Positions 37,339-48,259 of a stretch of DNA of 64,000 nucleotides are shown piece after piece; position 1 is the first letter of the stretch, and each line of letters begins with the position of its first letter. Origin of the DNA: Mariluticola halotolerans (lineage in GTDB: Bacteria > Pseudomonadota > Alphaproteobacteria > Rhizobiales > Devosiaceae); assembly GCF_021611515.1 (NCBI RefSeq), contig NZ_CP090960.1, positions 1 to 64,000 on the forward strand, given 5' to 3'. The position numbers were made by a program, and so were the translations under genes. A model generated the notes under the pieces. That model did no database searches. It saw only the letters and a list, made by a program, of their open reading frames with translations, and had not been told where the DNA came from.

Positions 37339-37589
37339 AACCGGGATTTTTGGCGTGGCCTGTACTCTTACTAGCGCTGGGGCCCATCCCCGCCGGGTTT
37401 CCCCGGTACACCTGCCAACGGGGGCAGGCTGGTCGCGGCACAGTTTTGGCCTTCCCTGAGGCGACCCCCAAGGAACCTGGTCCCCTTCCACCCCGGACGT
37501 TCGTCGCGCCGGCGCCGGTGTTGTGAAAAGGTGGGATGAGGATAAACGGGGTTTGGGGGGCGTCGATAAGTTTTGTGGAATTGAGGTGG

Positions 37590-37745
37590 TTTTCCCTCCC
37601 CTTGATGGCGAGGGTGGCCCGGCAAAGCCGGGTCGGGTGGGGTGGAGCGACAAGCGCGGTGTTTGCGGAGAGATCGCAGAGTCTTTGTTTGGCCCTTTGG
37701 GCCAACCCCCACCCTTAATCCCTCCCCACAAGGGGGAGGGAGAGG
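37590..37745. repeat. Extragenic palindromic repeat, copy B of the ~165-bp family
   Basis: Matches 5886-6055: both begin CCCTCCCCTTGATGG, share GCCCGGCAAAGCCGGGTCGG, and end with an inverted CCCTCCCC/AAGGGGGAGGG block. Confidence 0.85.
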
Positions 37746-37826
37746 AAGGTCGCCGGGTTATGTGCATCCCGCTCTGGATTGCCGCGCGGCTTGGCCGCTC
37801 GCAATGACGTCGAGGGATTTGTGATT

Positions 37827-37946
37827 GGGTTTGGGCGAGATCTGGCCCTTCACCCCTTTTTACCCGGACTTGATCCGGGCATCCATGCGATGTGGCCGGT
37901 ATCGTATGGACCCTCGGGTCAAGCCCGAGGGAGAAGGAAGAGGGAG
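37827..37946. repeat. Direct repeat unit, copy 2 of 2
   Basis: Second copy of the unit at 36910-37029; same order and length, few substitutions. Confidence 0.85.
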
Positions 37947-38194
37947 GGGCCATTTGTTGTCCTATCTCCGATCGTCATACTCGGGCTTGACCCGAGTACC
38001 CATGCGGTGGTGCAGCGACCACGGGTGGGCGTTCCGTCCTTTTGTATTTGCTGGTGGTGGGTCATGGGCCCTCGGGTCAGGCCCGAGGGTGACGATCTGG
38101 GGGGATGAAGGGTTCAGTGCTTGCCGCACCCACGGCGTCATTCCCGTGAAAACCGGAATCCAGTGCACCGCGTTGGCGGTGCGGCATGGTGCGC

Positions 38195-38650
38195 TTACAT
38201 GTCTTGCGCCTGACGCGCGGCGACGGTTTGGCGCAGGCGGCGGGCGAATTCTTCGGCGCCGAGATTTTCGACCTGTTTGGCCAGCATCAGGTGCGTCTCG
38301 TTGCTCCGGCGGCGCGCTTCGGCGCTGGAGGGGGTGTCGCCATGGCCATTGGCCGTGGCCCAGACCGCCAGCACCGCCTCCGCCTCGGCGGCGATCAGCG
38401 CCAGTTCGGCATAGGTGGGCGTGCCGGCGCGGGGGAGCCGGGGCAGGACGTTGCGCACGCGGAGGGGCAGCAGGCGGCGGATTTCGGCCAGCAGTTTGGC
38501 CAGCATGATCAGGGTGGAGCGCGGCGCGGGGTGCAGCGCCAGCGCCCGCCCGGTTTTGGCCAGCGCCGCACTCAGCGCCGCCAGCCGCGGCTTGAGCGCG
38601 CGAAAGGTTTTGGCATCCTGGTCGGGATCGGCTTCGGGTTTGGTGCGCAT
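38195..38650 (-). CDS. Hypothetical alanine/arginine-rich protein, 151 aa
   Basis: AGGAG precedes the ATG. Helical, Ala/Leu/Arg rich (LAALSAALAKTGRALAL; LALIAAEAEAVLAVWATA; KQVENLGAEEFARRLRQTVAARQAQD). No recognised domain. It lies between the repeat block and the defence gene. Its base composition is that of the chromosome, not of the AT-rich neighbour. Confidence 0.5.
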   Translation of the reverse strand: MRTKPEADPDQDAKTFRALKPRLAALSAALAKTGRALALHPAPRSTLIMLAKLLAEIRRLLPLRVRNVLPRLPRAGTPTYAELALIAAEAEAVLAVWATANGHGDTPSSAEARRRSNETHLMLAKQVENLGAEEFARRLRQTVAARQAQDM

Positions 38651-38837
38651 GGGCGGCTCCTGTTCGCTGGGGGTGAACAGGGGATTATGGGGTGTGTGCG
38701 GTGGGGGTGGATAAGTTTCTTTTGGTGGGGGTGATTTACCTATACGGGGTAGGCCCTCGAAGGGGACGATATAGAGAGTTTCGCGATAGATACGCGGGCC
38801 GAGCTCTCAGTCTGAGGTTGCACACGCAAATCTATTG

Positions 38838-41192
38838 CTAGTGAGTTCGCAGTTTATCGATCAGCTCGGCAGCCTGACGTTCAGGGGCAAAAGAAAAGTC
38901 CCTTTTTGTGAGAGCGTCAATTTGGTCGCCTATGGCAATAATGTTTTTTCTAAATGTAGAATATTCTCGCTCACTCATTTCAAAAGCGTAAGGTATTTCA
39001 GAGTTAAGTATAGACGTTACAACTGCCGACACGTGATAAAGATCGTCTGATCGTCTTTCAGCGACGTTACGTAAAGCGATGACAGACCGATTAAGATCTG
39101 CTGCAAAACCTTCATAAACACCGCTGTCCATTAATTTGCGGATCGTCAAACGCGCGGCATGAGTATCAATTTGATAAGTATCAAACCCTTGGCCCCTGTC
39201 CTTAGCTTTTGCATATGCCGTATCTACGAATCGTTTAGCAGGCAAGAATTCTCCATTTTCCATCTTTGAAATAGAATATTGCACCCAAAACAGCGGGTCG
39301 CCTGCTAGGCTTGGTATATAGCTCGCTCGGTCAAACACCATTTCGGGCAACTTAGTTGAATTCAAAATTCTGCTTAAGTTCCAAAAACGTAATAGACGAT
39401 TTGCAATTCGTTGGTAACGACGTTGCGCATAATGATTGTCAATAAAATTTGCAAATCTAACTATGGCGCCAATTATTATTTCTTTATCTACTAAATTTTG
39501 AAATACGAACTCGCCAATTATCGCATTTGAAAATGTAATAACGCCATATGAACTTACTGATACTATATCATTGGCAGCCTCAGAAATCTCCCTGTAATCA
39601 GATGACTGAAACTCCTTTATCAAGTATGGTGGAGCGTCCACGTCGATCATATTCATATATGACCCAACAACGAAATGGTCTAGATACGGCCGTAAATTTG
39701 GCAAGTAAGATGACCACTGCTGTTCTATTTGATTCCGAATATCCTCATTTTCGAATATGGATAAAACTATAGCGCATGTGCTGCCCTCGTATCTCGTCTT
39801 TAATATATCAAGACGGCGCCCTTCTGAAAGGTCTGAAAGACTGGGCGGCCAAAATCCCATCGAGCTGATGAGAGTATGAAACTCAACAAGCTCGTCGTCG
39901 TTCAGTCGATTGCAATCAAATACGTCAATCGTGGTTTTTTTATTATTATATATATTAGACGCAGCCACCCGCATTGTTGTGGTTCGTGAGGTGCAGCAAA
40001 AAATTAGCGCTCGACTTGCAATTATTTCCTGAACTCTACTTGCTAAGAATATGTCGCCCTCAAAAAATACAAATGAACCCACAGGTATTTCTTGAAGTAA
40101 TGCACTCAAAGAATCTTCGTCTACTGATGGTTCAATGGTAAATACAGGGCGGTTTGCGTTGGCCACTAGATGACGTGCGTATTCTAGTATCAGCGTTTTT
40201 CCGTTTCCGAGATGGGAATGGATTATGATGGTACTGGCGCTTTTGGCTTGTGCGATCCGTCTCCCGATGCCGCGCGCAATAGCGTATATTGGTTTTTCTA
40301 CGTCTGCCCAGCTCGTGCGAGCAATATTTCGATCAAACCGACCATAAATGAGCAAGTTTTGCCGCGAAATTTGCGACACCGTCTTAATGTCGTACCCCCC
40401 GTAATCCACTTCGATCTGTGAAGAAAATGTGGGGGTTGTATCGATTGGTGTGGCATCGTGAGCAGCAAGAAACGCTGTGGATGTTTGTTTTGTGTCAGTC
40501 CCGATTAAACTAATTCGATGATTATCGAGTGCTGAGGTGTCCCCACTGAACACAAAGCACTTATTTATGAGGTCAGTTGAATTGTAGAATAGGTGCACTA
40601 AATCCGGATCTCCCATAGAATATCCAATCACAATGACACAATCACTTTCATGCAAATCTTGATGAAGTAAATTATGGTATGGTGAATTTGAATGTGATCC
40701 GGCCAAATAAAGCTGTTCGCCCATCTTGACTCGTTGATAGTAGTTATTTGACTGGCAATTTGCGAGGCAGCCGTGCAGATAGATATAATCACCTGAGTTG
40801 GCGGCAGAGGTATCTGTGGCCGCATCTAGACAACGTCGCTTTGAAAATACAGTCCCTATGTTGTCGATATTGGTAGTGTAAATGCGATGCCAGGGTAGGG
40901 ATAGGATTCTTAACTGTTCTAGGGTTGCATCGGCTACGGTTAGCTGACGCGAGATAAACTGGTATGCATCAATTGGTTTGGCTGCTTCCCGTAGTTGGTC
41001 GATAGCAAAACTCAGTGGTGTGTCGCTTTCCCCTTCAAGCGGAATTTGGCTCAATATTCTTTTGACGAGTTGTTTAGATGAGGGCGTAAATTCACCGTCG
41101 AGATTTAGTGCTTGATTTGCGAAACCTGAACCAACGAATAGGATGGGCTTTCGAGAATTTCTTATTAGCTTAAGGGCTTCAGTCAGTTGCAT
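38838..41192 (-). CDS. SIR2-STAND NTPase, probable antiviral/abortive-infection protein
   Basis: 784 aa from ATG 41192 (AAGGCAAGG upstream; a GTG at 41225 is the alternative). An N-terminal SIR2-like domain (about 1-230): GSGFAN at 21-26, TTNID at 106-110, the catalytic-type His in YLHG at 140, and GYSMGDPD at 190-197, as in SIR2_2 NADase effectors. Then a P-loop STAND-type NTPase: Walker A HLGNGKT (327-333), Walker B-like FVFFEGD (374-380). The C-terminal half is helical, a likely sensor. The SIR2-P-loop plan is that of Avs-like defence proteins that deplete NAD+ on infection. The gene is clearly AT-richer than its neighbours, suggesting transfer. Single-gene unit; the sensed phage signal is unknown. 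Confidence 0.85.
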   Translation of the reverse strand: MQLTEALKLIRNSRKPILFVGSGFANQALNLDGEFTPSSKQLVKRILSQIPLEGESDTPLSFAIDQLREAAKPIDAYQFISRQLTVADATLEQLRILSLPWHRIYTTNIDNIGTVFSKRRCLDAATDTSAANSGDYIYLHGCLANCQSNNYYQRVKMGEQLYLAGSHSNSPYHNLLHQDLHESDCVIVIGYSMGDPDLVHLFYNSTDLINKCFVFSGDTSALDNHRISLIGTDTKQTSTAFLAAHDATPIDTTPTFSSQIEVDYGGYDIKTVSQISRQNLLIYGRFDRNIARTSWADVEKPIYAIARGIGRRIAQAKSASTIIIHSHLGNGKTLILEYARHLVANANRPVFTIEPSVDEDSLSALLQEIPVGSFVFFEGDIFLASRVQEIIASRALIFCCTSRTTTMRVAASNIYNNKKTTIDVFDCNRLNDDELVEFHTLISSMGFWPPSLSDLSEGRRLDILKTRYEGSTCAIVLSIFENEDIRNQIEQQWSSYLPNLRPYLDHFVVGSYMNMIDVDAPPYLIKEFQSSDYREISEAANDIVSVSSYGVITFSNAIIGEFVFQNLVDKEIIIGAIVRFANFIDNHYAQRRYQRIANRLLRFWNLSRILNSTKLPEMVFDRASYIPSLAGDPLFWVQYSISKMENGEFLPAKRFVDTAYAKAKDRGQGFDTYQIDTHAARLTIRKLMDSGVYEGFAADLNRSVIALRNVAERRSDDLYHVSAVVTSILNSEIPYAFEMSEREYSTFRKNIIAIGDQIDALTKRDFSFAPERQAAELIDKLRTH

Positions 41193-41225
41193 AACCTTGC
41201 CTTTCTTATCCGTCGAGCCAAACAC

Positions 41226-41816
41226 ATAGTATGCTAATCTAACACTGCTATCAGGCCGAACGGCAGTTCGCCAGCAACAATTTTAAACTGGAGCAGGCCA
41301 AAGTGCGACCCAGCGTAGGGTATTTTTAGTTCAAACTGGGGTGTCTGGGATCGATATTAGATAATATCGAATATGTGCTAGCATATGGAGGGGGTAATAT
41401 TTGTGCGTATGCTGGCGCGGTGTGATTAGATCTGGTTTTTCTGTCTAGCGGACTGATGACCGCCAAGTATTATTTAACAACGACTAGAGGATACATCGGC
41501 ATATTATTCGAGCTTGTATGATGGCCTCAGGACAATTTTAACGCTGCGACTGCTGCGAATGGTCAGGGCATAGGCCTTTTCCGGCAAGTATTGATGAATT
41601 AGTTGGCGATGCCGCCGCGCATGACGCGGTAATGGATCTAGCTTTGCATTAGTTGAGTTTAGTTTCGAGCTGTACTTCCAACCTGTCGCCAGATCGTGTT
41701 TTGTGGAAGCGGGAAATGGTTCTGTTTTTTACCTTATGCTGATGATGTCGGCGTTGATACTGTGATAGACGACAAATTTGTGTCCTTGTGCCTGCGCCGG
41801 GCGGTGAGAAGTTTGC
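41226..41816. other. ~590-bp AT-rich gap with no convincing gene
   Basis: Between the defence gene and uvrB, with the base composition of the defence gene. It must hold that gene's promoter. No frame of useful length is open, and I see no transposase remnant that I can name. Probable junction DNA of the insertion. Confidence 0.6.
41351..41370. promoter_or_regulatory. Perfect 20-bp palindrome upstream of the SIR2-STAND gene
   Basis: Two 9-bp arms TCGATATTA and TAATATCGA with a 2-base centre, about 160 bp upstream of the start. It looks like an operator for a dimeric regulator; no regulator gene is adjacent. Confidence 0.4.
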
Positions 41817-44336
<2,520 letters not shown>

Positions 44337-44549
44337 GAACCCATTGTGCCCGTTTCGCCGCCACTCGCAAGCGCGGCCTGATGCAATACTAGATAGGCAT
44401 TGTGTCAGAACTTGTCAGGAGGTTGGCAGGTGGAAATTTTGGGGATGGGACGGATGTTCAAATTGTCTTTATGTATGAATTAGCAAAATTCGGCAATTTT
44501 GTGTGTAAGGTGCCAAATTTCCGAAGCAGATGGGCAGGAGGTATCGAAA

Positions 44550-45434
44550 GTGGCACCTAAATCAAAAGCATTTCAACAGCTTGAGCTTTTGCTGGATTCG
44601 AAATCCAGTTATCATTTTACGGAGTTGGTTGCGGCGGCGCAGGTCTCAGCCAATACGGTAAAAAAGCATCTGAACACAATTCTTGAGAACGATCCTAGCG
44701 TTATTACGCAGGTGTCGGGTTTTATTCCTAAATCTCACATTATCGTCGCGGCAGTTGAAAAGGAAATAGGCAAAATTGAATCCAATAACTTGATGCGCGC
44801 CAACCGCGTGTCGAAAAAAATCATTGAGGGAATTACAAAACCTGAGATGGAGCGCGCGCTTTCAGAAATCTTTCATGCAGATATTCAAGAAGGTGTTCTG
44901 TCGCTGCCCTTTTCTAAATTTGTTGAGGCTATCAATGACGAGTTTCTTGACCACTTGGCTCAGTCTGGAAACGGAGCGGTGAGCACGGTGGGGAGGTTGA
45001 ATGAGGAACTCATTCTTCAAGCCATGCGTAATTCAGCCTTGAAACCTGAGAGTTTCCAGAGGTCTGGCAGCGAAAGTAATGGGGACATTATTGTTAGCCA
45101 GTCTGCTGGGCATAAGAAAAATCTTTTCGTTGAGATCAAGAGTTACCACGCGAGGGAGCGTCTGCTTAGAGGGCTGACAGACATTCCGTCTCCAAAAGTT
45201 GGAATCGGCTTTTTTCAACAGCCGCATGAATTTAACGCGAAAAGAACGCAAACTCTTTTAGCGTCTCACGCTGCCGCAATATACTTGCCGGAAGAAACTT
45301 ATGACTTAGTTGAAGAGGCGGCAAAGGTGCAGCTTACTGTGAAGCAAGACCGGTTTTATCGACGTCTCGGTCAATTTGTAGATGATATGATTGCATTTGT
45401 GGAAACGGGCGATATTAATCCTTTTCCGATATAA
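44550..45434 (+). CDS. Probable type II restriction endonuclease (PD-(D/E)xK-like)
   Basis: 294 aa from the GTG at 44550, with GGAGG eight bases upstream; the TTG at 44499 has none. N-terminal winged-helix region (FTELVAAAQVSANTVKKHLNTILE). Middle: GSESNGDIIVSQSAG then NLFVEIKSY, the spacing D...ExK of the nuclease fold, followed by a basic stretch (ARERLLRG). Its role is assigned mainly from context: convergent with vsr and a Dcm-like methylase. No named enzyme is recognised, and it lacks the EcoRII-type catalytic signature. Confidence 0.65.
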   Translation: MAPKSKAFQQLELLLDSKSSYHFTELVAAAQVSANTVKKHLNTILENDPSVITQVSGFIPKSHIIVAAVEKEIGKIESNNLMRANRVSKKIIEGITKPEMERALSEIFHADIQEGVLSLPFSKFVEAINDEFLDHLAQSGNGAVSTVGRLNEELILQAMRNSALKPESFQRSGSESNGDIIVSQSAGHKKNLFVEIKSYHARERLLRGLTDIPSPKVGIGFFQQPHEFNAKRTQTLLASHAAAIYLPEETYDLVEEAAKVQLTVKQDRFYRRLGQFVDDMIAFVETGDINPFPI

Positions 45435-45831
45435 GGCCCGCCAAGCTGATGAGGCTTTCCTCGTAGTTATTTCGAAGTTCGCACTCCCAAACGACGAGTA
45501 CTTTGAACCCAAATCTTTTTAACTCTTTTTTGTTGCGATTATCTCTCGCTACGGTTTTTTCAATTTTTGTCCGCCAAAAATTTTCTCGCGTCGTCGGCCA
45601 CCTAAACAGATGACAGTCATGCCCGTGCCAAAAGCATCCATTCACAAAAATTACTGCGTGATATTTGGGCAGCACCAGGTCGGGTTTGCCCGGCAGTCTC
45701 TTGTCATGCAGGCGAAACCTGAAGCCAAGTCGGTGCAGGCCCTGTCTTACGATCATTTCCGGCCTGGTATTCTTGCCGCGGATGCCAGACATCATCCGGC
45801 TTCGCGTGGCCTTGTCTACCACATCAGCCAA
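45415..45831 (-). CDS. vsr: Very short patch repair endonuclease
   Basis: 138 aa, starting with TTG at 45831 (MADVVDKATRSRMMSGIRGK, collinear with E. coli Vsr). Motifs: LPGKPDLVLPKYHAVIFVNG and GCFWHGHDCHLF (zinc and active-site His/Cys), VWECELR at the end. Nicks T:G mismatches formed by deamination of 5-methylcytosine, so it works with the next gene. It overlaps the convergent endonuclease gene by 20 bases. Confidence 0.95.
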   Translation of the reverse strand: MADVVDKATRSRMMSGIRGKNTRPEMIVRQGLHRLGFRFRLHDKRLPGKPDLVLPKYHAVIFVNGCFWHGHDCHLFRWPTTRENFWRTKIEKTVARDNRNKKELKRFGFKVLVVWECELRNNYEESLISLAGLISEKD

Positions 45832-47025
45832 TCAGGCAACTTTCCCCAACGGCGCAGCCAGCGTCTCGGCAATATGCGGTGCCATGTGACGGGCGACTGC
45901 TTCGACAACGGGAACAACAACCGAGTTTCCGAACTGCCGATAAGCCTGGGTGTCGGAGACTGGAATGCGGAAATTGTATTCGCCCGGCTTTTCGAAGCCC
46001 ATCAGCCTTGCACATTCACGTGGGGTCAGCCGCCGGGGATTTTTCCCCTTTTGCTCAACGAGGATCTCTGACCCATCCTTGTGGTAGCGCGCCGAAAGTG
46101 TTCTGGCGACGTCATCAGGACCGACCAAACCGAATCCGAACCCGTTTCCCTTCGCTTCGTGTTTTTCCTTGTAGGTACGCAGGTACTGCCAAAGGTGGTC
46201 ACTCAGGGTATATTTCTCGTCGACTTCTGGCTCAAGAATGTCGCGCATCTTCGGCCCCGACGCGATGGGCGGCACGAACATTGAGGAAAAATCGAAGTCA
46301 GTGTCTTGCCTGAACCCCGCGATAAAGATGCGCTCCCGCTTTTGCGGGACCCAACTTGCGGCATTGATCACCCGGTGCTGGACTTGATAGCCCAGTTCGT
46401 TCTGCAGAACATTCAGGATTGTTGCGAATGTTTTGCCGCCATCGTGCCGCTCGAGGTTTTTGACGTTCTCGAGCAAAAATGCCTTCGGTTGATGATGCCT
46501 GATAATTTCTGCAGTGTCGTAGAAAAGGGTGCCTTGTGTGTCACAAAGAAAACCATGTGGGCGACCCAGAGAGTTCTTTTTTGAGACGCCCGCTATGGAA
46601 AACGGCTGGCAAGGAAATCCTGCAAGAAGCACATCATGTTCGGGTATCAAGCCTGGAGTTTCGCTGAACTCGCGCACGTCGCCAGCGGGTTCCCGGTTGT
46701 CGCGATAGTTTGCACTATAGGTTTCGCGAGCGTACTTGTCCCATTCGCTGGTAAACACGCAACGACCGCCTATGGATTCAAATCCGCGACGTAGTCCACC
46801 AATCCCGGCAAACAGGTCAATGAAACTGAAGTCGGCGGTCTGCGCAGCTTTTTTGACCGGTTGTGTGACCACCCCCTCGGTTTCAAGCGCGAGAATGTCA
46901 CCCGGGCGCGGACTGGACTCGCCGGAATCATATCTGCGGATGGTTTTTTCGCTTAATCCAAGGTATTTAGCCGCTTCGGCGACAGACATTCCCGCCTGTT
47001 CTCTGAGTAACTGGAATTTGGTCAT
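45832..47025 (-). CDS. dcm: DNA cytosine-5 methyltransferase, Dcm type, with N-terminal HTH
   Basis: 397 aa. Residues 1-50 form a Cro/C1-type HTH (GMSVAEAAKYLGLSEKTIRRY), then the C5-methylase: FIDLFAGIGGLRRGFES (SAM site), GFPCQPFS (catalytic Cys), LLENVKNL, and YRQFGNSVVVPVV. The target-recognition part (KGNGFGFGL; RTLSARYHKDGSEIL; RIPVSDTQAYRQFGNS) closely resembles E. coli Dcm from memory, so CCWGG methylation is predicted. The HTH may let the protein repress its own gene. Followed by vsr without a gap. Confidence 0.93.
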   Translation of the reverse strand: MTKFQLLREQAGMSVAEAAKYLGLSEKTIRRYDSGESSPRPGDILALETEGVVTQPVKKAAQTADFSFIDLFAGIGGLRRGFESIGGRCVFTSEWDKYARETYSANYRDNREPAGDVREFSETPGLIPEHDVLLAGFPCQPFSIAGVSKKNSLGRPHGFLCDTQGTLFYDTAEIIRHHQPKAFLLENVKNLERHDGGKTFATILNVLQNELGYQVQHRVINAASWVPQKRERIFIAGFRQDTDFDFSSMFVPPIASGPKMRDILEPEVDEKYTLSDHLWQYLRTYKEKHEAKGNGFGFGLVGPDDVARTLSARYHKDGSEILVEQKGKNPRRLTPRECARLMGFEKPGEYNFRIPVSDTQAYRQFGNSVVVPVVEAVARHMAPHIAETLAAPLGKVA

Positions 47026-47176
47026 GCTGGCCTCCGGCGGGAATCATCTGGACAAAATGTCTGAATCGTTCCCTCCTGTAAACCAAATTCGTTTATGTTT
47101 TGTTCTCATTCCCCCGAATAGTGAGCGTTGATCTGTTTTCAGGCAGATCCCTGCATCACGACCGCCCCCCCTTCGT

Positions 47177-47737
47177 CTAAACCATCACCTCATAAACGCC
47201 CAGCGCGTCGCCTATGGATTCTTCTTCGTAGCCGAAATGGGAGAGGAGGATGCGGTCCAGGGTTTCGTAGAGTTCTTTTACGGCGGCAAAGGCTGAGGGG
47301 CCGGGGGTGCGGACGAGGTCGTTGAGGGCTGCGACGAGGCGGACGAGGAGTTCGTGGACGATGACGTGTTCTGCCTCGAGCCGGTCGACGATCTTGCGCA
47401 TCACGTCGCTGCGTTCGCGCAGCAGCGGGAAGATGGACTGATCCTCGATGGAGTGATGGGTGTTGATGATCTGGCAATGCTGACCGCACAGCGCGCCGAA
47501 CTGGCGGTAGTTCTGCCACATGGGCATGGCTTCGGCCTGTTTTTGCAGTTCTTCGGGCGTTACTTCGCCGGCGGCGGCCTGGCGGATCATGTCGCGCAGC
47601 ATTTCCATGTTCTGGCGGAAATGGTTGTGAATCATTGCAAGATGGCGGCCGGGCGCGCGCTGGGCAATGGTGAGATTGTCGAAGCGGGCCGGCGCGGGGC
47701 GGGTGCTGTCGTCGAGAAATTTGATATCGTCGATCAT
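47177..47737 (-). CDS. Hemerythrin-domain protein
   Basis: 186 aa from ATG 47737. Hemerythrin-type His/Glu ligands: AMIHNHFRQNMEMLRDM, GQHCQIINTHHSIEDQSIFP, LEAEHVIVHELLVRLV and HFGYEEESIG. Di-iron protein likely binding O2, NO or iron. Divergent from an HxlR regulator with 119 bp between, so HxlR probably controls it. Confidence 0.88.
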   Translation of the reverse strand: MIDDIKFLDDSTRPAPARFDNLTIAQRAPGRHLAMIHNHFRQNMEMLRDMIRQAAAGEVTPEELQKQAEAMPMWQNYRQFGALCGQHCQIINTHHSIEDQSIFPLLRERSDVMRKIVDRLEAEHVIVHELLVRLVAALNDLVRTPGPSAFAAVKELYETLDRILLSHFGYEEESIGDALGVYEVMV

Positions 47738-47856
47738 CGTGATGCCTTTTTGAGACGCGCCGGGCCGGGCAGGAGACTTGCCTGCATTGCGCATTTAAAC
47801 TAGTGTTTTAGTAGTAGCTTCTTTTTTGGTAGTCAATATATCCCGGAGTCTTTCTC

Positions 47857-48222
47857 GTGGTGCCAGCCGATCATACGCCATCGACCTGTGACAAGGCGCT
47901 CTCGCAGGCGTTCGAATTTCTGGGCAAGCGGTGGAACGGGGTGATTATTGGCACGCTGGTGAATGGTCCGGCGGGATTTGCCGAATTGTGCCGGGCGGCA
48001 GCGGGGATTTCGGAATCGATGCTGTCGCGGCGGCTGACGGAACTGGCCAGTGTGGGGCTGGTTGAACGGCATGTGGCGGATGGCAAGCCGGTGCGGATTG
48101 TTTATGCGCTGACCCCGGCGGGCATGGCGCTGTCGCCTGCATTGTTTGAACTGGGCAAATGGGCATCGGAAAATCTGGGGGACAAATGCCCGGCTCCCAG
48201 CCGCAAAAAACCCGGCACATGA
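47857..48222 (+). CDS. HxlR-family transcriptional regulator
   Basis: 121-aa winged-helix regulator: CDKALSQAFEFLGKRWNGVI, GFAELCRAAAGISESMLSRRLTELASVGLVER. HxlR proteins respond to redox or electrophile stress. In the 119-bp divergent region, TAGT and GTAGT repeats (around 47797-47850) could be operators. Confidence 0.88.
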   Translation: MVPADHTPSTCDKALSQAFEFLGKRWNGVIIGTLVNGPAGFAELCRAAAGISESMLSRRLTELASVGLVERHVADGKPVRIVYALTPAGMALSPALFELGKWASENLGDKCPAPSRKKPGT

Positions 48223-48232
48223 GTGCCGGGTT
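48205..48232 (-). terminator. Terminator for the 48260 SH3 gene (bidirectional)
   Basis: 10-bp stem AACCCGGCAC/GTGCCGGGTT with a TCAT loop; on the minus strand it runs into TTTTTT. It overlaps the stop of the HxlR gene on the plus strand. Confidence 0.85.
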
Positions 48233-48259
48233 GTTCCTGCATGGGCTATTCAAATCCGC

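Larger units (their letters stand above)
36780..38190. repeat. Block of extragenic palindromic repeats (~1.4 kb without genes)
   Basis: At least six repeat units: a perfect long inverted repeat (36838-36911), two direct copies of a ~118-bp unit (36910-37029, 37827-37946), a palindrome of the 'CGTCATTCCCGC...' type (37069-37181), a 13-bp perfect inverted repeat (37278-37338), copy B of the 165-bp repeat (37590-37745), and a CTCTGGATTGCC unit (37765-37809). The last part (37970-38180) has further CTCGGGC/GCCCGAG and CGTCATTCCCGTG units. Translated frames here are repeat shadows. Confidence 0.85.

Noticed and set aside
37333-37953. Open frames of up to 206 aa in the repeat block
   Set aside because: They run through palindromic repeats shared with 5.9-6.2 kb; repeat translations, not genes.
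36780-38190. Possible CRISPR array
   Set aside because: Repeats differ in type and length, are palindromic and irregularly spaced, and no cas genes are present.
41500-41630. Stretch of about 35-40 open codons on the minus strand before uvrB
   Set aside because: Too short, no recognisable motif; may be a gene remnant but cannot be supported.
47048-47064. Small GACA-TTT-TGTC palindrome before dcm as operator
   Set aside because: Only 4-bp arms; expected by chance.
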